A stretch of DNA of 64,000 nt from Kineosporia sp. NBRC 101731. GTDB taxonomy: Bacteria; Actinomycetota; Actinomycetes; Actinomycetales; Kineosporiaceae. Positions 57,501 through 64,000 of this stretch are shown here, one piece after another (position 1 is the first letter of the stretch; every line of letters starts with the position of its first letter). The stretch is from assembly GCF_030269305.1 (NCBI RefSeq), contig NZ_BSTC01000003.1, forward strand, positions 124,001 to 188,000, read 5' to 3'. Under the pieces are notes generated by a model that saw nothing but the letters and a program-made list of their open reading frames with translations, did not search any database and was not told the DNA's origin. The translations under genes and the position numbers were made by a program.

Positions 57501-59106
57501 GGGAGCCGCTGGCCGCCCGGCGGGCCTTGATCAGCTGGGTCAGTTCGCCGACCCGGTGGGCGATGGTCTCGGGGTCGTTGCCGATCGTGGCCAGAGGCCC
57601 GCCGGCGCCGTTGAGGAACGGGCGGGCCTGGGGCAGCCAGTGCGTCCACGTCCAGCGGTCGGCGCCGCCGGGGCGGGACGGGTGGATCAGCAGGTACATC
57701 CGCAGGTCCCGGGGGCTGTGCAGGGTGGCCGCCTGGGTGAGCATCCAGCGCACGATCGGGCCGGTGCTGTCGATGTGACCGGCGACCCCGACGACTCCGT
57801 GGTCGGTCACCGACACCCCGATCGGCACGTCCGGCACGTTCCAGCGGTAGCGGCGGTGCGGGTCCTCTCGGGCCGGGTCGTCGAGCTCCATCAGCGAGGG
57901 CTGGTCCAGCGTGCCGACCCGCAGCACCAGGAAGTCGGGGTCGGTGCGGCGCCGCTCCCACAGACGGCTGCTGGGGCCGTTGGCGATCAGCCCGACCAGG
58001 GCCGGGTCGGGGGCCGCCGCGCAGCGGGCCCGGCGCTCGGCGTTGATCGAGGTGAAGGCGGTCTGCTCGGCCTGGGTGCGGCGGCGCCGGTACTCGGCGG
58101 CGTCCTTGCGGTACTGGCGGGCCCCGCTGCGCCGGTCCTGGATCCAGTTCGACACCAGCATCAGGGGGGTCATCAGGGTGATGACCAGGAAGAAGTACGA
58201 CTTGAAGAAGACCATGAAGGCGAGCCCGAAAACCATCGGGGACAGCATCATCATCAGCGGGAAGCCGCGGCGCTGCGGAGCGGTCGGCGGCTGCGGCATC
58301 TTCACCGGGGGCTGCAGCAGGGGCGGCACCAGGCGGGGCGGGCGGTTGAAGTCACGTCCGATCTGGTCCTCGGACGGGGCCAGGGCGGCGTCCGGGTCGA
58401 AGCGGGGGACCAGGCGCAGCAGGGTGTCACCGATGGCCAGGTCCATCCCGGCCGGCCAGCGCCGGGCGCCGTGGTGACCCTTCATCAGCTCGGCGTACTC
58501 GGCGGCGGCGTCCTCGAGGGCCTTGCGCTGGTTGGGGTCCGGGGCCCCGACCTCCTCGCGCGGGGGTTCGGGCAGGCTCAGGCGCCCACCGCGGACGGTC
58601 GCGGTCTCCTCAGCCAGGGTCATGCCGGTGCGGGTCAGGCGGGTGCCGCCCAGCCCGGACAGCCAGGCCTCGCCGTTTCGGTCGATCGTCAGTTCGGGCC
58701 CCTGCCCGGGGGTCTCGTCACCGTCGAGCCGGATCCAGGAGTCGGGGTCTCGCCCGATGCCGTAGGTGCCGAACCGGACCGGCCAGATGCGTCCGGCCTG
58801 GGGACCGCTGACCGCGTGGACCTCGAGCCAGTCGATGCCGGGTTCGGCGGGGCGCCAGGCATGGTCGGCCGCCGGGCTGGGGCTTCCGGTCGCGACGGTC
58901 TGCCCCGACACCAGGCCGGCCGCGCCCACCGTCGTCGCCGCGTCGGTGAGGTTGCCGTCCACAAAAACGGTTCGGGGGCCGGGCTCCTCGGTAGCGACCC
59001 CGGTCAGTGACCGCAGCGAGGTCTCCTTCTCGACGTCGAGCACGACGTCCCGGAGATCCTCCGGGTCCGGGTCGTCGGCGGAGGTGACGGTGATGACCAG
59101 CTGCAT
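54505..59106 (-). CDS. eccC: FHA-containing EccC/EssC-type FtsK/SpoIIIE ATPase of the type VII secretion system
   Basis: This is a 1,533-aa membrane ATPase, the motor and substrate receptor of type VII secretion. The N-terminus has two small beta domains, the second FHA-like around residues 98-165 (G-R-I-W-P-V-R-F-G, then G-I-G-R-D-P). Two membrane helices lie at ~281-325. Three FtsK/SpoIIIE domains follow. D1 has an intact Walker A (GTTGSGKS, ~702) and Walker B (LLLVIDEF, ~805). D2 has GAPRAGRS (~1057) and D3 GPSGSGRS (~1349), both with Arg in place of the Walker A Lys, so only D1 looks able to hydrolyse ATP normally. The FHA-plus-three-ATPase order is that of EssC rather than the split mycobacterial EccCa/EccCb. 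It is the sixth gene of the minus-strand ESX cluster. Confidence 0.92.
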   Translation of the reverse strand: MQLVITVTSADDPDPEDLRDVVLDVEKETSLRSLTGVATEEPGPRTVFVDGNLTDAATTVGAAGLVSGQTVATGSPSPAADHAWRPAEPGIDWLEVHAVSGPQAGRIWPVRFGTYGIGRDPDSWIRLDGDETPGQGPELTIDRNGEAWLSGLGGTRLTRTGMTLAEETATVRGGRLSLPEPPREEVGAPDPNQRKALEDAAAEYAELMKGHHGARRWPAGMDLAIGDTLLRLVPRFDPDAALAPSEDQIGRDFNRPPRLVPPLLQPPVKMPQPPTAPQRRGFPLMMMLSPMVFGLAFMVFFKSYFFLVITLMTPLMLVSNWIQDRRSGARQYRKDAAEYRRRRTQAEQTAFTSINAERRARCAAAPDPALVGLIANGPSSRLWERRRTDPDFLVLRVGTLDQPSLMELDDPAREDPHRRYRWNVPDVPIGVSVTDHGVVGVAGHIDSTGPIVRWMLTQAATLHSPRDLRMYLLIHPSRPGGADRWTWTHWLPQARPFLNGAGGPLATIGNDPETIAHRVGELTQLIKARRAASGSRMGNVLFAEPDVLVLMDGARSLRDVPGIMQILTEGPAVRVFTIAVDSLERLLPEECTAVIRTEHGRITLRQANVPDSEDIRPDDVRTDWCEDVARSLSSLRDVSPDDVSGLPDQVRLLDLLRADPPTGDAIANRWARRPASTTFPLGAGFDGTVAFDLVRDGPHGLIAGTTGSGKSELLQSMVASLAAVNRPDELVFVLVDYKGGSAFHSCIDLPHTLGMVTDLDEALALRALDSLAAELRRRETMLAGAGAKDLPEYRAQRARDPQMAPMPRLLLVIDEFATMARETPSFVPGLVSIAQRGRSLGIHLILATQRPAGVVTADIKANTNLRIALRVTDVGESQDVIDTQDAAHISTRNPGRALARLGHRSSMPFQTAYVGAPVESDEATGEPVEKIPVPPRAERLTWSRLGRAVQMHLTEDEVTDEWPVHENSERTDLDVLVEAIQEAARLSEVPPQPSPWLPALPPLLLLDDLDRLDQAQGVSRSTRDGLVSAPFALADRPALQHQHTLVFDPSQDGHLFVIGAPRAGRSQVLRTIAGSLARANSVDDVHLYGIDAAGSALSVLTDLPHCGGVVPRSDLERMGRLITWLSGELERRQQLLAQHSVADLPELRVKLGSGAAPAHLLILVDGWDALAALLTDHDGGALYSLVQELIREGAGVGIHLIMTSERVLTGGRIAALSDNKIMLRMTDRSDLSIVGVPAQRLPVVIPPGRAWRTQDQVEIQVALLTADPSGQGQAAALRAVGEDAVRRDARVPDSRRPHQIAVLPSRIEFADLFARWPQSEREPLRGLLGVGGDAAPLTVDFGGRAHSFIVAGPSGSGRSNTLAALGISLLSTATRLIVVTPRESPLRRLSHHRSVHLLNGLRPDPEQLKALVAPEHGPTVVLIDDADLLGSASSIDPVLRELISVGRDRERGIAIAGSADFLTGPSGGWVNDARRSRQGVLLAPQTSLEGDLLGVRLTHSQLRVPLRPGRGFTSLGSAPGRLQTIAIPNTSLK

Positions 59107-59193
59107 GGGATAATACCTTTCGCCCTGGCCGGGTGTCGGTCGGTCAGGTCAGGTCAGGACGGATGAGCCGATGGACGTACGGGGTCGCCGCAC

Positions 59194-60375
59194 TCAGGTG
59201 CGGGAATCGACCGGTTGTGTCTCGACGGCGGTTTCGGCGGTGGCGGCGAAGTCTGCGGTGGCGGCGCTGTCGGCGGGGTCACGGTGCGGTGCGGCGTCTC
59301 CGGCGCTGCGGCCGGTGGCCTGGGGACTGAACGGCTCCGGTTCCAGCAGGTCGTCCAGATCGGTCCCGTCCCGCTGAGGCGGCTCGGGCGCCGGTCCGTC
59401 CGGGGGAGTGAAGGGCGTCAGTGGGCTCCGTCGGCGCCGGATGATCCGGGCCACACCGTGTTCCAGCGGCGAGGAGTCGGTGAACAGGCCGAGCTCGGGG
59501 GCGTCGATGCGACCGGACGCGCTGACCGGCAGACGCCAGCGCCGGCCCGCGTAGGGCCCGGCCACCACGACCCGCAGGTGGGGTAGCCGGGTTCCGGCCG
59601 CGGCCAGGAGTTCTCGGGCGTCGCGATCGGGACGGCCGCCCAGCAGCACCGTGAGACGCTGCGGCGCGTCCGGTGCCGGTGCTCGTTCCAGCCGGTCGCG
59701 CAGGACCGACGCCAGGCTCGGGCCGGGGAACCGGGGATGCAGGCCCGAGGCCACGATCACCTCCACGTCCTCGGCGACGGCCAGACCGGAGTACAGCTGG
59801 GCGGCGATCGCACTGATCAGGGCCGCCACCGGCCGGTCCGGTCCGCTCACCTCGACGACGCCGGGGGCGGCGAGCAGGTCGAGCAGGGTGATCGTGTCGC
59901 TCTCGACCCCGATCGCGACCAGGCACACAGGCTGGGGCGAAGGGAGGTCCGCGAGATCCCGGCGGGCGGCGACCCAGCGGCCGTCCTGAGCCCGCCAGGG
60001 GGCGGCGGGCTCAGGACGGGTGAATCCGGTCATCGCGAGACGCAGCTTGCTGCTGTTCATTTCGACGGCGTAGGGGCGGCAGTCCGGATCGGCGGTGACG
60101 TCACCGCCGATCGCGGTCCGCAGCATCCGGGCCGTGTCGGGGCCGGACATCTCCCCGGAGATCCGCCGCACGCCGCGCCGGAACCGGTGGATCTGCCGGA
60201 ACGGCTGTGCCAGATCGGCGAAGACCGACCGGACGTACCCTCCGGCCCGGCCGAAGACCCGCCGCCATCCCCACCTCCGGCTGAACGATCGGGCGGCGAA
60301 GAAGAGGAGGACGACGAACTCGACGACCGTCACGACGGCGATCACCGTGCCGCGATCGAGGTGGAGACCGCTCAT
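59194..60375 (-). CDS. Membrane-anchored T7SS-locus protein of unknown function
   Basis: This is a 393-aa protein starting at ATG 60375. One N-terminal membrane helix (residues ~10-29, V-I-A-V-V-T-V-V-E-F-V-V-L-L-F-F) is followed by a basic stretch, then a soluble alpha/beta domain (L-L-D-L-L-A-A-P-G-V-V-E-V-S-G, then V-E-V-I-V-A-S-G-L and L-T-V-L-L-G-G-R-P-D). The C-terminal ~70 residues are acidic and Pro/Ala-rich, probably disordered. The alpha/beta part resembles domains in actinobacterial membrane proteins found near secretion and BTAD genes, but I cannot name it. It sits between the ESX-like pair and eccC, where an accessory or scaffold role in the secretion machine is plausible. Confidence 0.6.
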   Translation of the reverse strand: MSGLHLDRGTVIAVVTVVEFVVLLFFAARSFSRRWGWRRVFGRAGGYVRSVFADLAQPFRQIHRFRRGVRRISGEMSGPDTARMLRTAIGGDVTADPDCRPYAVEMNSSKLRLAMTGFTRPEPAAPWRAQDGRWVAARRDLADLPSPQPVCLVAIGVESDTITLLDLLAAPGVVEVSGPDRPVAALISAIAAQLYSGLAVAEDVEVIVASGLHPRFPGPSLASVLRDRLERAPAPDAPQRLTVLLGGRPDRDARELLAAAGTRLPHLRVVVAGPYAGRRWRLPVSASGRIDAPELGLFTDSSPLEHGVARIIRRRRSPLTPFTPPDGPAPEPPQRDGTDLDDLLEPEPFSPQATGRSAGDAAPHRDPADSAATADFAATAETAVETQPVDSRT

Positions 60376-60426
60376 GTCGGGGACATCCTGGTTACCGTTC
60401 TGCTGCGGGGGATCCGGGGACGCCGA

Positions 60427-60738
60427 TCAGGAGTCCTCGGGATCCTGACTGGCGTAGCCGTGGTCCATCATCAGGAGGTTCTCCACGGTGGAGCCGAAGC
60501 TGTCCGCGAAGTTCTTGATGTTGGAGATGGCTTCGGAGAGGTTGTTGGAGAAGGCCTGGAAACTGGTGCTCATGACCGGGCTGGACTCGTTCATCCAGAG
60601 ACCACCGTCGATCGTCAGCATGGTGGCGACCGCGGTGTGCAGGATGTTCAGGTCACTGATGATCTCGTCCTTACGGGAGTTCATCGCCGTCACGACCATT
60701 TTGACGGCTTCCGGGTCGACCTCGACGTCAGCGGGCAC
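60427..60738 (-). CDS. WXG100/ESAT-6-like small protein with YxxxD export motif
   Basis: This is a 103-aa protein; GTG 60738 has AGGAAGG upstream. It is a two-helix hairpin with the central turn G-G-L-W-M-N-E-S-S-P in place of W-x-G. The C-terminus contains Y-A-S-Q-D, matching the YxxxD/E type VII export signal. The gene is 18 nt downstream of a similar 102-aa gene, the usual arrangement for a secreted ESX heterodimer. It should be the signal-bearing partner recognised by the ATPase encoded downstream. It likely functions outside the cell or as part of substrate selection. Confidence 0.8.
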   Translation of the reverse strand: MPADVEVDPEAVKMVVTAMNSRKDEIISDLNILHTAVATMLTIDGGLWMNESSPVMSTSFQAFSNNLSEAISNIKNFADSFGSTVENLLMMDHGYASQDPEDS

Positions 60739-60756
60739 TGGGATTCCTTCCTCGGA

Positions 60757-61065
60757 TCAGTTGGCGTTCATGGAGTCGAAGATGCCGTCGTCCAGGTCCT
60801 GGATCTGGCCGATAATGGTGGTGAACTGCGCCGCCCAGGAGGGGATGCTGTTCACCGCCTCGGTGATGGAGTTGTTGAAGGCGTCGTACTTGCTCGAGAG
60901 CAGTGGACTGGACTTAACCAGGTACAGACCGCCCCCGACCTGGAGCATCGCGCTCACCTGGGTCTTCAGGGTGGTCAGCTTGGGTACGGTGATCTCGGCC
61001 GTGTGGCTCAGTTTGGCGGCCACGTCCCGCACCATGTCGTAGTCCACTTTGATGGCGGTACCCAT
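60757..61065 (-). CDS. WXG100/ESAT-6-like small protein, partner
   Basis: This is a 102-aa protein; ATG 61065 is preceded by AAGGAG at seven nt. It has the same helix-turn-helix length and turn region (G-G-G-L-Y-L-V-K-S-S-P) as its neighbour at 60427-60738, and no W-x-G. The shared G-G-L-(W/Y)-x-x-x-S-S-P turn shows that the two are paralogues. No YxxxD/E motif is visible at its C-terminus, so it is probably the signal-less partner of the pair. It follows the 403-aa WXG-like gene after 37 nt. Confidence 0.8.
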   Translation of the reverse strand: MGTAIKVDYDMVRDVAAKLSHTAEITVPKLTTLKTQVSAMLQVGGGLYLVKSSPLLSSKYDAFNNSITEAVNSIPSWAAQFTTIIGQIQDLDDGIFDSMNAN

Positions 61066-61102
61066 GCGGTGTCTCCTTCGGTCGGACCGGAAACTTTTCC
61101 GG

Positions 61103-62314
61103 TCAGTGGGTTTCGGATCCGTTACCGTTGCCGCCGGCACCGCTGCCGTTGCCGGTGCCTCCGGGGTTCGTGGTGGGGCCGTCGTCGGCCGGTTCTCCGG
61201 GACCCGGCCCCGTGGTCTGGGTCCAGGAGTTCGTGTCCGCGTCCCCGGTCCAGGTCCGCACGACTCCCTTGTCGTCGGTGGTCACCTTGGTGTCGTGGTC
61301 GGTGCCCTCGTGGTTGGTCACCTCGGTGGTGTCCGACGTGCCGTCCTGGTCGACACGGACCTGGGTGTAGCCACCGTCGCCCGGCTTGGGCGTCACCGTG
61401 GTGGTGCTGTGGCCGTTGTTCTTCGAGTCCGCCGGATCGGTGAAAACGCTCTCGATCGTGTAACTGCCGTTCGCGCCGGGCGTGATCGTGAGGGCCTCGC
61501 CGGTGCCGTCGCTGTGCTTCACGGTGGTGTGGGTCACCGAGGGGGTGTCACTGTCGCCCTCGTACTCGTAGATCGTGGTGTCCTCGTGCGCCAGCCCCTC
61601 GCCCGAGGTGACCGTCGTGGTCTCGGAGGTCACCCGTCCCTGGTCGTCGTAGGTGCTGTGGGTGACGGTCGGGTTCGAGTCGCCCGGGTACGGGATCCCC
61701 GGGTTGTTCTCCTCCCACACCGTTCGCGCGTCGGTGGTGGTCGGCCGGGCCCCCGGTTCGGTCGGCGGATGATCGCCCCAGTCCACCAGCGGCACCGGGT
61801 CCGGGTGCACCAGATTCCCGTCCGCGTCGTAGTAGTCGCGGGGCTGAAAGGTCTTGTCCTTGTTGCGCTGGTAGTACTCCCACTGCTCCCGGCGGGCCTC
61901 CCACTCGGCGTTGCGGATCGCGGCCAGCGTGGTGTTGGCCTGGCCGGCGACCGTGGAGTCGAAGTCGAAGAACTTGGTGGCCACGCCGTCCAGGAGGTTC
62001 GCCATCTCACCGAGCCGCTCCAGCGAGTCCTTGAACGGCCGGTCCCAGTTGCCCCGGAACGTCATCAGGGCGTTCGCCAGGGACGGGTGCCCGATCGTGG
62101 CGGCGTCACCGACGTTCTCGATGACGTGACGCCCGCCCGTGGGCCGGGGGTGGTTGCCGATGGTCCGCTGGTCGGGGTCCTGACCGGTGTCGCCGCTGAT
62201 CTCCACGGTCCCGGTGTCGAGACCGGGGACGACGTCGGACAGATGGTCCTTGAGCAGGCGCGCGTCCTTGGCGACACGGTGCAGCTGCTCGTAGTCGATC
62301 TGTAGGTCGGGCAC
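61103..62314 (-). CDS. WXG-like protein with Thr-rich, YD-repeat-like C-terminal tail
   Basis: This is a 403-aa protein. GTG 62314 is preceded by GGAGGAAGG; the frame is open further upstream but has no better start. Residues ~1-150 are helical, beginning L-Q-I-D-Y-E-Q-L-H-R-V-A-K-D and including F-R-G-N-W-D-R-P, like ESX secretion-target domains. Residues ~165-370 are Thr/Ser/Asp-rich strands with Y-D-D-Q-G-R-V-T-S-E-T and similar units, resembling degenerate YD (RHS) repeats. The last ~30 residues are Gly/Asn-rich. It is first in the minus-strand T7SS cluster and is probably an exported surface or carrier protein. Its function is unknown. Confidence 0.7.
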   Translation of the reverse strand: MPDLQIDYEQLHRVAKDARLLKDHLSDVVPGLDTGTVEISGDTGQDPDQRTIGNHPRPTGGRHVIENVGDAATIGHPSLANALMTFRGNWDRPFKDSLERLGEMANLLDGVATKFFDFDSTVAGQANTTLAAIRNAEWEARREQWEYYQRNKDKTFQPRDYYDADGNLVHPDPVPLVDWGDHPPTEPGARPTTTDARTVWEENNPGIPYPGDSNPTVTHSTYDDQGRVTSETTTVTSGEGLAHEDTTIYEYEGDSDTPSVTHTTVKHSDGTGEALTITPGANGSYTIESVFTDPADSKNNGHSTTTVTPKPGDGGYTQVRVDQDGTSDTTEVTNHEGTDHDTKVTTDDKGVVRTWTGDADTNSWTQTTGPGPGEPADDGPTTNPGGTGNGSGAGGNGNGSETH

Positions 62315-62414
62315 GGCTGGGACCTTCCTCCGGAACGTCGGACCGCCTCCGGTCCCACTCATCTGAATGACGCCAGGAGGACCCAGACCGTTCAATTCGC
62401 GGAGCGAAAGTGCT

Positions 62415-62447
62415 GGCAATCGAACGTCAATGTCCACCTGGCACACT
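62415..62447 (+). promoter_or_regulatory. Candidate SARP-type promoter of the beta-helix gene
   Basis: GGCAATC (62415-62421), four nt, GTCAATG (62426-62432), nine nt, then CACACT (62442-62447). Heptamer period and -10 distance are the same as for the giant gene. The leader to ATG 62523 would be about 70 nt. It lies in the divergent region shared with the minus-strand T7SS operon. Confidence 0.55.
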
Positions 62448-62522
62448 CGGCGCACCCCTGCCCGTCCCGGCGACGCCGGCGGGCCCCCGGGCGGCGGAAC
62501 CGGTTCCGAGAGTGACGAGTGG

Positions 62523-64000
62523 ATGAGATTCGCGAGTAGCCAGAAGCGCCGTCCCGAGACCGGGACGACCTCGTCCGGCCCGGCGCCGGGCTCGTTGCGG
62601 GTCGCCCCGGGCGTCGCAGGCGCGCTCGACACCATCGGTGAGGCCATCGCCCGGGCCGCGAGCGGGCAACTCGTGCTGATCGCCCCGGGCATCTTCCCCG
62701 AGAACCTGGTGATCGACCGGGCGGTGCGGTTACGTGCCGAGGCCGGGCCGGGCACCGTGCGGGTGACGGGGCCGCGCGGCACCGTCGTCTCGGCCTCGGC
62801 GCAGATCAGTGGACTGACCTTCGACGCGGTCACGACCGGGGGGCCACTGGTGCGCCTGGTCTCCGGGAGGACGGAGCTGTCCGGGTGCAAGGTCTGCCAC
62901 GGGAGAGTGGTTCTCGAGGGTGAGGCGGCTGCCGTCCTGCGGGACTGCCGGCTGAGCAGTTCCCCGGTGGTCGGTCTGCACCTGACGGGGGCCGGCTCGG
63001 CCGAGGTGCACGACTGCGCGATCACGGACGTCGACGGCACCGGGGTGGTGGTCAGCGACTCGGCCGAGCTGCTGATGAAGGCCAGCCGGGTCGACTCCAC
63101 GAAGGGATCCGGCCTCCGGGTCCGGGGTGAGGCACGGCTCCGGGTGGAGGACTGCGAGATCTCCCGGAGCACGCGCAGCGGCGTGCTCATCGAGGACTCC
63201 GCCTCGGTGGTGCTCCAGGGCTGCCGGATCGAGCGGGCCGGCGCGGAAGGGCTGCGCATCCTCGGCAGTGCCCTCGCGTCCTCCGGGGAGAGTGACGATC
63301 ACGGCGTCCAGCTGATCGGCTGCGTGGTCGACCGGTGCGGTGGGGACGGTGTGCTCGCCGAGGGCGGTCGGGTGCGGCTGAGCGGTACCCGTCTGTCCCG
63401 GACCGAGCGGTCCGGGGTGGTGGCGGCCGGGACGGTCGAGCTGAGCCTGGAAGATGTTGCGCTGGATTCCATCACAGGAACTGGGGTGGTGGCGCGGGAC
63501 GAGACCCGGATGCAGGGTGTCCACCTGAGCGTCCACGGGTGCGGGGCCAACGGGCTCTTCCTGTCGGGCCGTTCCCGGGTTCTGGCGTCCGGTGTGGTCG
63601 TGAAGGGGACAACCTTCAGCTCGGTATGCGTCGACGACGCCGCGCGGGTGCAGCTGTCCGAGGCGAGGATCGCCGGGTCGTCCGAACACGGTGCGGATCT
63701 CAAGGGCGAGGCGCAGATGGATCTGCGCGACGTCTGGGTGACGGACGCCCGCATGTCGGGAATACAGGTCGAGTCCCGGGCCGTCCTGAACGGTCAGGAA
63801 CTGACGGTCGAACGGTGCGGGACCGGGTTGCTGCTGTCCTCGGAAGGGCCGGTGACGCTGGACGGGACCACCGTGCGCCGGAGCGAGCGGGCCGGCATCC
63901 AGGTCGGCTCTGGCGGTCGCGTGACCCTGCGACGGGTGCGCGTGGGCCGGGCCGGCACGGCGGGCATCGTGCTGGAGAAGGACACCCAGGTCACCGTCGA
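62523..64000 (+). CDS. Right-handed parallel beta-helix repeat protein (partial, runs off the window)
   Basis: The frame from ATG 62523 is open to the end of the window: 492 complete codons and no stop. After a short basic N-terminus (K-R-R-P-E-T) comes V-A-P-G-V-A-G-A-L-D-T-I-G-E-A-I, then L-V-L-I-A-P-G-I-F-P-E-N-L-V-I-D, the entry motif of pectate-lyase/NosD-type beta-helices. Successive coils of about 22-24 residues follow, each with the pattern V-x-L-x-x-C/S-x-I/V-x-x-(S/C)-x-x-x-G-(V/L). No signal peptide is seen, so it is probably cytoplasmic or exported without Sec. Family knowledge: actinobacterial T7SS loci sometimes carry beta-helix proteins fused to an EccA/CbxX-type AAA domain. 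Whether one follows lies beyond the window. A SARP-type promoter precedes it. Confidence 0.8.
   Translation, partial: MRFASSQKRRPETGTTSSGPAPGSLRVAPGVAGALDTIGEAIARAASGQLVLIAPGIFPENLVIDRAVRLRAEAGPGTVRVTGPRGTVVSASAQISGLTFDAVTTGGPLVRLVSGRTELSGCKVCHGRVVLEGEAAAVLRDCRLSSSPVVGLHLTGAGSAEVHDCAITDVDGTGVVVSDSAELLMKASRVDSTKGSGLRVRGEARLRVEDCEISRSTRSGVLIEDSASVVLQGCRIERAGAEGLRILGSALASSGESDDHGVQLIGCVVDRCGGDGVLAEGGRVRLSGTRLSRTERSGVVAAGTVELSLEDVALDSITGTGVVARDETRMQGVHLSVHGCGANGLFLSGRSRVLASGVVVKGTTFSSVCVDDAARVQLSEARIAGSSEHGADLKGEAQMDLRDVWVTDARMSGIQVESRAVLNGQELTVERCGTGLLLSSEGPVTLDGTTVRRSERAGIQVGSGGRVTLRRVRVGRAGTAGIVLEKDTQVTV

Noticed and set aside
1-64000. tRNA, rRNA, CRISPR arrays, insertion sequences
   Set aside because: I looked for cloverleaf-like segments, spaced identical repeats and transposase motifs (DDE, HUH, recombinase) and saw none.

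Overview
This window comes from a very GC-rich actinomycete. Coding sequences have strongly GC-biased third positions, GTG and TTG starts are used, there are AfsR/SARP-type regulators, and there is a type VII (ESX/WXG100) secretion locus. I cannot fix the genus from the sequence alone.

Left part (1-14,687). This part carries ordinary accessory and regulatory genes. It opens with the 3' end of a BTAD-type regulator. A minus-strand group follows: a full-length 1,081-aa SARP/BTAD-ATPase regulator, then two alpha/beta hydrolases. Next come a TetR regulator with two palindromic operators and a third hydrolase that lacks its catalytic nucleophile. Further on are a secreted serine protease, a small secreted protein, a pyridoxamine-phosphate-oxidase-fold protein, a YcaC-type isochorismatase-fold hydrolase, a truncated YtcJ-type amidohydrolase and a LysR regulator. 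About 0.9 kb of gene debris, including a broken YoaK/DUF1275 gene, ends this part.

Centre (14,688-47,387). One uninterrupted gene encodes a protein of 10,899 residues, about 1.2 MDa. It starts with a domain resembling the putative T7SS signal domain and a membrane segment. After that come three tandem helical repeats, a degenerate TcdA/TcdB-like glycosyltransferase region, a metzincin-like zinc-protease motif, a Ser/Pro-rich linker and a long beta-rich region. The last third holds three tandem copies of a unit repeating about every 5.2 kb; each copy has its own HExxH...D motif and a downstream Met-turn. The protein ends in a C-terminal domain shared with a second large protein.

Right part (47,396-64,000). 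Reading leftward on the minus strand is a type VII secretion cluster: a 403-aa WXG-like protein with a Thr-rich tail, two small ESX-like proteins, a membrane-anchored protein and an FHA-containing EccC/EssC ATPase. Next, behind its own promoter, come a 2,182-aa paralogue of parts of the giant protein and a YbaB-family protein. A right-handed beta-helix protein runs divergently off the right end. EccB, EccD, EccE and the mycosin protease are not in the window.

The best clue to how the genes work together is a promoter architecture found by eye. Two heptamers resembling (G/A)TCAACG lie at exactly 11-bp spacing, and a -10-like xAnnnT hexamer starts 9 bp after the second. It occurs before the giant gene, the 2,182-aa gene, the small secreted protein and the beta-helix gene, and more weakly before the secreted protease. 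This is the operator geometry expected for SARP regulators, and two BTAD regulator genes lie at the left end. I infer one SARP-controlled export regulon. The giant gene's -10 lies so close to its ATG that its mRNA is probably leaderless, which fits the absence of a Shine-Dalgarno sequence.
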